From IMCC26256 sp037146835 (GTDB lineage: Bacteria > Actinomycetota > Acidimicrobiia > IMCC26256), in contig JBAWWI010000035.1 of NCBI GenBank assembly GCA_037146835.1, positions 1 through 18,997 of the forward strand: a stretch of 18,997 nucleotides of DNA, written 5' to 3'. A model generated the notes under the pieces. That model ran no database searches, had not been told where the DNA came from, and saw only the letters and a list, made by a program, of their open reading frames with translations. The stretch's first letter is position 1, and every line of letters begins with the position of its first letter. Positions 13,955 through 18,997 of this stretch are shown here, one piece after another. The translations under genes and the position numbers were made by a program.

Positions 13955-15328
13955 TTAAATCTGCTCGAAGTTTCTGCGACGTTCCCAGTCGGTGACGACT
14001 TTGTTGAACGAGTTCCACTCTTGCTGGGCTGTATTTAGTAGGTGGTGATGCACGTCTTCACCGAATGCGTCCTTGGCTACCTGACTCGCTGCAAAGGCAT
14101 TAATCGCATCAACAAGCGTATGGGGTACGCGCTCGAGTGATTCGTCTGCATATGCATTCCCGGAGAAGGCATCCCCTGGATCGAGGCCCTTCTCTATACC
14201 GTGGAGCCCTGCAGCAATAGTGGCCGCATATGCAAGGTACGGATTGCAATCTGCGCCAGGTATGCGCGACTCCATTCGGTAGGCCGATCCATGGCCGACA
14301 ACGCGGTATCCGCATGTGCGGTTGTCCTTGCCCCATGCAAGTGCAGTTGGGGCCCAAGACTCTGGCTGGTAACGCTTATATGAGTTGACATATGGAGCGA
14401 ACATCCAAGCGAACTCCTGCCCCATTGCAATCATCCCGCCTAGCCATCCTCGAAAAACCGGCGTCATATTCTCAGGGGCAGTCTCATCCCACATCTGCGA
14501 CTCGCCGTTACTGCTCCAGAGGCTGGAGTGGAGGTGACAAGAGGAGCCGACCTCCTCCATTGAGTACTTCGCCATGAAAGTGATCGAGCGGCCGGCGTTT
14601 GCGGCGATCTCCTTCGTGCCATTTTTGTAGATTGCATGCCGGTCTGCCATTACGAGTGCGTCGGCATATTTAAGATTGATCTCGTGCTGACCCTTGCCTG
14701 CCTCACCCTTTGAGAACTCAACTTTGATCCCCGCATTATTCATGCTGTTTCGGATCTCACGAATTAGGTATTCGTCGCGTGTCGTTTGAAAGATGTGGTA
14801 GTCCTCTATGACATCGGAGTGGGGTACGAGGTCACGGTACCCCTTGGCTGCCGCCTCCTCGTAGGTATCGCGAAATAAGAAGAACTCGAGCTCCGCTCCA
14901 ATATTGACGGTGTACCCAAGCTTGGCGGCTCGCTCAATCTGGCGCCTAAGTATCTGCCTCGGTGATACCTCAACAGGAGCCCCTGTGGTCTCGTCCTCTA
15001 GGTCGCACATCACTAAAGCGGTGCGCTCAATCCATGGGATTCTGCGCATTGTCGAGAGATCAGGGCGCAGGCGAAAGTCTCCGTAGCCTTGCTCCCAGTT
15101 CGCGTAGCGGTAACCAGGCATCGGAGTCATATCTATGTCGAGAGCGAGCAGGTAGTTGCAGGCCTCTAGGGCTCCTCCGTCAAGAACCTCCTCGACGAAA
15201 TAATCACCAACGACGCGTTTACCCATGAGCCGGCCCTGTAGGTCAGGGAAGACGACGAGCACCGTATCGATGCTTCCATCCTTGATCTCAGCTCTGATCT
15301 CTTCTGGTGTGAGCATTCCTCGAAGCAT
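13955..15328 (-). CDS. Glutamine synthetase-like gamma-glutamyl-amine ligase (GlnA4/PuuA type)
   Basis: The 457-residue protein has the GS fold. It has an N-terminal beta-grasp with VVFPDLQGRLMGKRV (25-39), the metal-binding GAELEFF (E146, E148), GEAGKGQHEINL (E209, E216), SCHLHSS (H265), the Arg-rich YKRY and KDNRT (R319, R337) and RMESRIPGADCNPYLA (E353, R355). It lacks the adenylylation loop of housekeeping GlnA and is shorter than it. With the PuuD-type hydrolase beside it, this fits the GlnA3/GlnA4/PuuA group that joins glutamate to an amine using ATP. Streptomyces GlnA4 is reported to use ethanolamine. ATG 15328 follows aagggg (15334-15339); the ATG at 15316 would sit against gagga. It is second in an operon after the SDR. 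Confidence 0.88.
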   Translation of the reverse strand: MLRGMLTPEEIRAEIKDGSIDTVLVVFPDLQGRLMGKRVVGDYFVEEVLDGGALEACNYLLALDIDMTPMPGYRYANWEQGYGDFRLRPDLSTMRRIPWIERTALVMCDLEDETTGAPVEVSPRQILRRQIERAAKLGYTVNIGAELEFFLFRDTYEEAAAKGYRDLVPHSDVIEDYHIFQTTRDEYLIREIRNSMNNAGIKVEFSKGEAGKGQHEINLKYADALVMADRHAIYKNGTKEIAANAGRSITFMAKYSMEEVGSSCHLHSSLWSSNGESQMWDETAPENMTPVFRGWLGGMIAMGQEFAWMFAPYVNSYKRYQPESWAPTALAWGKDNRTCGYRVVGHGSAYRMESRIPGADCNPYLAYAATIAAGLHGIEKGLDPGDAFSGNAYADESLERVPHTLVDAINAFAASQVAKDAFGEDVHHHLLNTAQQEWNSFNKVVTDWERRRNFEQI

Positions 15329-15366
15329 TTGAACCCCTTGTTCCCTGTATCTATTCGAGCGGTGGT

Positions 15367-16143
15367 TTATTCAGGCGTTACATACGCTGCGGTAATTCCG
15401 CCATCTACTACTAACTGTGCGCCTGTCATGAATGAAGAGTCGTCGCATGCCAGGAAGAGCGCTGCCTTCGCGAGTTCCTCCGCTAGCCCAAGTCTGCCCA
15501 TAGGAACATGAACCATTCGGCGCGCCTTGCGTTCTGGGTCTGAAAGGAGCTCGGCGAGTAGCGGTGTATCTATAGGTCCAGGGCAGAGGGAGTTGGCTCG
15601 AATGCCTTGACGTGCGTACTCCACTGCGATCTCGCGTGTCATTGAGAGCACGCCGCCCTTGCTCGCTGTGTATGCGATCTGCGATGTAGCGGCGCCCATG
15701 AGGGCAACGAAGGAAGCAACGTTGACGATAGAGCCGCCACCCGAGCGCAGCATTAGCGGGATGCCAAATTTGCACCCAAGCCATACCCCTTTGAGGTTGA
15801 CCTCCATGACGCGGTCCCATGTCGGCTCTGGCGTATCGGTCGGGCCTCCATCGTCGGAAGGGAAAATGCCAGCGTTGTTGTACATCACGTGAAGAGCCCC
15901 AAACTCTTCGTCGGTCGCAGAAATCATGGCCTCAACCTGCGCTGCGTTTGAGACATCTACCTTGACGGCAAGCCCTGCTCCGCCAGCGGACTCGATAACG
16001 CTCACAGTCTCCTTGGCGGATGCGTGGTCCCAATCTGCTGCTACGACCTTCGCACCCTCACTGGCGAAGAGGATCGCCGCAGCTCGGCCCATGCCGTTTC
16101 CTGCGCCCGTAATTAGAGCAACCTTGTTATCGAGTCTCCCCAT
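15367..16143 (-). CDS. SDR-family oxidoreductase of the GlnA4-type cluster
   Basis: This is a 258-residue classical SDR: TGAGNGMG (12-19), Asp residues after strand 2 (AADWD), NNAG (89-92), N116, S144, Y158 and K162 (YTASK), and the C-terminal MTGAQLVVDGG. The gene has the strongest Shine-Dalgarno in the window (aggagg, 16152-16157, 8 nt before the ATG) and heads the operon with the GS-like ligase 38 bp downstream. Its counterpart Rv2857c lies beside glnA4 and aldC in mycobacteria. If the ligase captures an amino alcohol, this enzyme is the natural candidate to oxidise the gamma-glutamylated alcohol to the aldehyde, which the nearby ALDH would then finish. That is inference from content and context. 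Confidence 0.9.
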   Translation of the reverse strand: MGRLDNKVALITGAGNGMGRAAAILFASEGAKVVAADWDHASAKETVSVIESAGGAGLAVKVDVSNAAQVEAMISATDEEFGALHVMYNNAGIFPSDDGGPTDTPEPTWDRVMEVNLKGVWLGCKFGIPLMLRSGGGSIVNVASFVALMGAATSQIAYTASKGGVLSMTREIAVEYARQGIRANSLCPGPIDTPLLAELLSDPERKARRMVHVPMGRLGLAEELAKAALFLACDDSSFMTGAQLVVDGGITAAYVTPE

Positions 16144-16205
16144 TATTTTTTCCTCCTAGGATCGACGGCAGACGCTACGCCACTTTGAAAGATGAGCGCA
16201 GTGCC

Positions 16206-16254
16206 CAGACTGAGATGTTCAGACCCTGATATGGCAGACCCTGATGTGGCAGAC
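16206..16254 (+). repeat. 15-bp direct tandem repeat ahead of the LLM gene
   Basis: Copies begin at 16220 (cagaccctgatatgg) and 16235 (cagaccctgatgtgg), differing at one base. They are flanked by a partial copy at 16206 (cagactgagatgtt) and a 5-base start of another (cagac) at 16250. The array lies in the gap between the divergent SDR and LLM genes and may be a regulator site. Read in the LLM frame it would give DPDMADPDVAD, which has no counterpart in LLM proteins. Confidence 0.7.
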
Positions 16255-16311
16255 CGCATCCTATGGGGAGTTATTCTGCGCATTGGTTGCTTGGGCCGAC
16301 TGAATTTCGAT

Positions 16312-17220
16312 ATGGAGGGCAAGTTGAGAGCATCTGTGACAATCTCGGGGCTAGGTCGCCTCTTTAACGGCGATTTGAGAGGCGTCTTGGAGGCAGCGCG
16401 TATCGCCGACGAAGTCGGCATCTACCAAGTAGTGCTCCCTGACCACCTCGCTATTGGCCCAAGACTCGATAGGTATCCGTTTGCTGAGAAGTTTCCGTAT
16501 CCGCCAGAGGAACCTTGGCTCGAACCGATAACGACCCTCGCTGCCATAGCTGCAGTAACTAAGCGTGTGAGGCTTGCGACGGGTGTTTTAATCTCTCCGG
16601 TTCGCCCTGCGTTGCTAACTGCTAAATCAGTAGCGACACTTGATGTGCTCTCAAACGGACGTGTGGACCTCGGGGTTGGAAGCGGATGGCAGCGCGAAGA
16701 GTTTGTAGATGCAGGCCTTGGCTTCGTTGGACGCACCTCTCGAATGATGGATTCAGTGCGAGCTTGTCGAGCTCTGTGGGAGCAGGCACCCCCAGTTTCG
16801 TTCGCTAGCGAGAGCGTGACATTTACTGACCTGTGGTGTGAGCCGCGACCTGTGCAGAGCCGAATTCCTATTGGTTTCGGGGGGCCAGCAAACGCCCTTA
16901 CTGCGGAGCGCATTGCTGAGCTCGGTGATGGTTGGCTTCCGATCGGAGTCATGCCTGACGAGGAAATTGCTATGGGGCTCACCGCAATTCGCTCTGCATA
17001 TGCTGACAAGGGTAGAGACGCCTCAACGATTGAGGTTCGAGTTGGGCTACCTGGAATAACAGATGCAAAGGGGAGGGTCGACTTCTCGGAGATGAAGCGA
17101 CGAGCAGGAGTGCTTGAGAATTTAGGAGTAACAACAATCTCTGTTGCGTTAGGGCGATTCCTCGCAGGGCCAGAGGACATCGGACCATTCATTGAAGGCC
17201 TTGGAGCCGCGTTCTCCTAA
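16312..17220 (+). CDS. LLM-class F420-dependent oxidoreductase, embedded in the GlnA4-type cluster
   Basis: This LLM barrel has 302 residues from ATG 16312. It shows LPDHLA after strand 2, LDVLSNGRVDLGVGSGWQREEF (the family core), RIPIGFGGPA and RIAELGDGWLPIG, all TIGR03619-like marks. An open frame extends 40 codons up to ATG 16192. I favour 16312 because the first barrel strand (LRASVTIS) begins just after it and the extension is made of 15-bp DNA repeats; neither start has a clear Shine-Dalgarno. It is transcribed divergently from the SDR and GS-like operon and converges on the aldehyde dehydrogenase, with a 10-bp gap. It may be an accessory oxidoreductase of the amine pathway or an unrelated insertion; its substrate is not predictable. 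Confidence 0.85.
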   Translation: MEGKLRASVTISGLGRLFNGDLRGVLEAARIADEVGIYQVVLPDHLAIGPRLDRYPFAEKFPYPPEEPWLEPITTLAAIAAVTKRVRLATGVLISPVRPALLTAKSVATLDVLSNGRVDLGVGSGWQREEFVDAGLGFVGRTSRMMDSVRACRALWEQAPPVSFASESVTFTDLWCEPRPVQSRIPIGFGGPANALTAERIAELGDGWLPIGVMPDEEIAMGLTAIRSAYADKGRDASTIEVRVGLPGITDAKGRVDFSEMKRRAGVLENLGVTTISVALGRFLAGPEDIGPFIEGLGAAFS

Positions 17221-17245
17221 TTCTTAACTGCTACTCCGAGGAGAA
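17212..17245. terminator. Possible bidirectional terminator in the convergent LLM/ALDH ends
   Basis: The arms ttctcct (17212-17218) and aggagaa (17239-17245) pair perfectly over 7 bp with a 20-nt loop. They span the LLM stop and the last codons of the aldehyde dehydrogenase. Only 10 bp separate these genes, so any terminator must overlap coding sequence. No T run follows on either side; the call is weak. Confidence 0.25.
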
Positions 17246-18667
17246 GAAGACGTTCTTTACCTCTGTGTAGTGGTTGAGGGCCTGCATGCCGAGTTCGCGT
17301 CCGAGACCGCTCTGCTTGTAGCCGCCGAATGGAGTCTCAGTGCGGACACTCTTATTCGTGTTTACGCTGAGCACTCCTGTCCGTATGCCTCGAGCTACCC
17401 GCATCGATCGTCCCAGGTTCTCTGTCCATATCGAGCCTGATAATCCATATGGACTGTCATTAGCTATCTCGATTGCATCCGCTTCATCCTTGAACGGAAT
17501 CAAGCAGGCGAGGGGCCCGAATACTTCTTCTTGAGCGACGGCCATTTTGTTATCGACATTCGCAAGCACGATGGGGTGTAGGTAGAAGCCATTTACATCG
17601 GGAGTGCTTGAGTCGCTGCGCACGGAGAGTTGCTCTGCGCCGGCGGCGAGGCCATTCGCTAGATACTCGAGGGTAATGGCACGCTGGCGCTCTGATGTGA
17701 GCGGACCCATCTCTGTAGATTCGTCGAGAGGATCACCTACCCTGATGGAGCGCGTAGCCTCCGCAAAACGGTTGACAAAGTCGTCATAAATTTTTGACTC
17801 AATTAGGATTCGACTCCGCGCGCAGCAGTCTTGCCCTGCATTCCCGAAGACTGCCATGAGCGTTTCATCAGCGCTTCTTCGCCAGTCGCTATCTGCAAAG
17901 ACGATGCTTGCACTCTTACCGCCTAATTCCAGCGAGACGCGTGAAATGTTTGGTGCGCTTCGTTGAAGAATATGGGCTCCGGTGGCTGTCTCTCCTGTAA
18001 ATGAAATTTTGGAGACGCGAGGATCCCCCACGAGAGCGTCTCCGAGGCTTCGGCCTGGTCCTGGAATTACTGAGACGGCCTCCGCTGGAACTCCTGCATC
18101 AACGAGAACCTCTCCGAGAAGCAATGCGGTTAGAGGGGTCAGCGATGCTGGCTTAATAATGACTGGGTTTCCCGCTGCAAGTGCCGGCGCAACTTTCCAC
18201 GAAGTAATAAGTAGAGGAAAATTCCACGGAACGATTAACGCGCAGACCCCGATTGGTTCGCGCAGCACAACATTTAGGCCCGGTTCGGTAACCGGTATGA
18301 CCTCTCCAAGGTGTTTGTTGGCCGCCCCTGCGAAATACTCAAATGTGCTTGCGGCGGCCTCTACTTCCCAGCGCGCATCACCGATCGGTTTTCCTGTGTT
18401 GTTTGACTCGATCAGTGCGAACTCCTCTGCCCTTGCCCTAATCCCAGATGCGACGGCATATAGGACTCGTCCGCGTGCGGTGGCAGAGGTCCGTGGCCAT
18501 GCTCCGCCAAATGCCTTGGCTGCTGCACTCAGAGCGAGTTCGAGATCCGAGGTGCCTGCCTGCGATACCTCTGCGAGTTCTCTCCCGGTAGCGGGATTAA
18601 TTACCGTGAAGGTGGCGCCATCGATCGAGGCCCTCCGCTCGCCTGCGATTAACAGATTCTCAGTCAT
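17231..18667 (-). CDS. Aldehyde dehydrogenase of the GlnA4-type cluster (AldC/PuuC-like)
   Basis: The 478-residue ALDH has fully canonical motifs: PWNFP (N149), IIKPAS (K172), FTGETATG (223-230), LELGGKS (E247), GQDCCARSR (nucleophile C281), EEVFGPL and ETPFGGYKQSGLGRELG. It is much closer to the betaine/gamma-aminobutyraldehyde-type ALDH consensus than the protein encoded at 208-1686, which has altered Asn and Lys motifs, so the two enzymes should have different substrates. The related mycobacterial cluster carries aldC beside glnA4. Here an opposite-strand LLM gene lies between, so it needs its own promoter upstream of 18667. It likely oxidises a gamma-glutamylated amino-aldehyde to the acid before hydrolysis. 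The ATG at 18667 lacks a strong Shine-Dalgarno. Confidence 0.9.
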   Translation of the reverse strand: MTENLLIAGERRASIDGATFTVINPATGRELAEVSQAGTSDLELALSAAAKAFGGAWPRTSATARGRVLYAVASGIRARAEEFALIESNNTGKPIGDARWEVEAAASTFEYFAGAANKHLGEVIPVTEPGLNVVLREPIGVCALIVPWNFPLLITSWKVAPALAAGNPVIIKPASLTPLTALLLGEVLVDAGVPAEAVSVIPGPGRSLGDALVGDPRVSKISFTGETATGAHILQRSAPNISRVSLELGGKSASIVFADSDWRRSADETLMAVFGNAGQDCCARSRILIESKIYDDFVNRFAEATRSIRVGDPLDESTEMGPLTSERQRAITLEYLANGLAAGAEQLSVRSDSSTPDVNGFYLHPIVLANVDNKMAVAQEEVFGPLACLIPFKDEADAIEIANDSPYGLSGSIWTENLGRSMRVARGIRTGVLSVNTNKSVRTETPFGGYKQSGLGRELGMQALNHYTEVKNVFFSSE

Positions 18668-18776
18668 GTCGTAACCGTACTGTGGTAAGGGCAGGAGAGG
18701 CGATTGAGGGCGGGCGCCTAATGATTTCTTCTAGGAGCGAACCCGACCGACCCTCGAGTTGTGCGATTGTTTACCG
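18668..18776. promoter_or_regulatory. Divergent intergenic region between ALDH and lipoprotein genes
   Basis: These 109 bp must hold the promoters of the minus-strand aldehyde dehydrogenase and of the plus-strand lipoprotein. A short inverted pair, aggcg (18698-18702) and cgcct (18715-18719), with a 12-bp spacer is the only symmetry noticed, and it may be chance. No clear promoter hexamers or RNA element were recognised. Confidence 0.3.
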
Positions 18777-18997
18777 ATGGAGGTTCTCAGTTCTCAAGAC
18801 TCTCGGGGGCCTCGTGCTCATCGCTCCTCTTTAGGTCTCAAGCAAAGTCGATCAAGTATCTGTACGAGTGCAGTAATCGCCTTCGCTCTCATTGCTTCAG
18901 GATGCAGTGCAGGTAGCGGAGCAAGCGCGACACCCAAGACCTCGACACCCAAGACCTCGACACCCAAGACACCTACCACCGCTGCGTCGAAGATCTC
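18777..18997 (+). CDS. Secreted lipoprotein, N-terminal part (runs off the window)
   Basis: The open frame from ATG 18777 gives 73 residues to the window edge. A polar, Arg/Ser-rich n-region of about 30 residues is followed by a hydrophobic stretch and the lipobox (AVIAFALIASGC, 32-43), so C43 would be lipidated by Lgt and exposed outside the membrane. After it comes a low-complexity Ser/Ala/Thr linker with a TPKTS repeat, typical of tethers in actinobacterial substrate-binding lipoproteins. The n-region is long, but an in-frame TAG at 18732 limits earlier starts to TTG 18759. There is no clear Shine-Dalgarno. Next to a catabolic cluster, an ABC-transporter binding protein is a fair guess, but the mature domain is outside the window. 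Confidence 0.7.
   Translation, partial: MEVLSSQDSRGPRAHRSSLGLKQSRSSICTSAVIAFALIASGCSAGSGASATPKTSTPKTSTPKTPTTAASKI
18930..18970 (+). repeat. 15-bp coding tandem repeat (TPKTS units) in the lipoprotein linker
   Basis: Two perfect copies of acacccaagacctcg (18930-18944, 18945-18959) are followed by 11 matching bases of a third (18960-18970). Perfect DNA identity in a linker suggests recent slippage. Unit number may therefore vary between strains without breaking the frame, altering the length of the tether between the lipid anchor and the folded domain. Confidence 0.9.

Noticed and set aside
13955..15328. Housekeeping glutamine synthetase for ammonia assimilation
   Set aside because: There is no adenylylation loop, the chain is shorter, and the PuuD-type hydrolase and SDR neighbours point to a gamma-glutamyl-amine ligase.
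16422..17192. 256-codon minus-strand open frame
   Set aside because: It lies antisense within the LLM gene, and its translation is Ser/Pro/Arg-rich with no known motif. The plus-strand frame has clear family signatures.
17982..18674. 230-codon plus-strand open frame
   Set aside because: Antisense to the canonical aldehyde dehydrogenase; the composition is that of a reverse-strand shadow and there is no ribosome site.

Overview
The window looks like a catabolic region of an Actinomycetota chromosome. GC content is mid-50s by eye. Three luciferase-like (LLM, FMN/F420-type) oxidoreductases, a tandem pair of DUF202 membrane proteins, a DUF5522 protein and a GlnA4-type glutamine-synthetase-like gene cluster all point that way; a mid-GC aquatic lineage such as Acidimicrobiia is a guess. 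I see no tRNA, rRNA, CRISPR array, IS element, transposase or integrase. No recognisable transcription factor and no transporter is complete in the window.

Layout. (1) 1-3628, plus strand: the tail of an amidohydrolase, a regulatory-looking gap with an 11-bp tandem repeat and an 18-bp dyad, then an aldehyde dehydrogenase and two LLM oxidoreductases packed as an operon. (2) 3629-4670: small housekeeping-type genes, a Cys-rich DUF5522 protein (plus) facing two DUF202 membrane proteins (minus). (3) 4750-8296, minus strand: an operon of acyl-CoA ligase, EthD-like protein and saccharopine-dehydrogenase-like protein. (4) 8297-8461: a divergent control region. (5) 8462-12524, plus strand: a tightly overlapped operon of SDR, acyl-CoA ligase, cyclase-family hydrolase and a second SDR resembling 3-alpha-hydroxysteroid dehydrogenase/carbonyl reductase. 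(6) 12554-16143, minus strand: SDR, GlnA4-type gamma-glutamyl-amine ligase, class I amidotransferase-like gamma-glutamyl hydrolase and a methyltransferase. A divergent LLM gene (16312-17220) and a minus-strand aldehyde dehydrogenase (17231-18667) follow. (7) 18777-end, plus strand: the start of a lipoprotein with a short tandem repeat behind its lipobox.

How the genes may work together. Regions 3 and 5 each pair a CoA ligase with oxidoreductases and share a divergent promoter region, which suggests activation and oxidation of one or more organic acids; the substrate cannot be read from sequence. Region 6 matches in content the mycobacterial set glnA4 - amidotransferase - aldC - SDR. Its enzymes would allow a gamma-glutamylation route: capture an amine, oxidise the carbinol or aldehyde end with SDR and ALDH, and release glutamate. 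The FAD amine oxidase (PuuB) of putrescine breakdown is absent from the visible cluster, so an amino alcohol such as ethanolamine fits better than a polyamine. The most interesting features are this variant cluster with its embedded LLM flavoprotein and overlapped methyltransferase, the ligase/EthD-like/saccharopine-dehydrogenase-like operon, and the phased repeats in front of the first operon.
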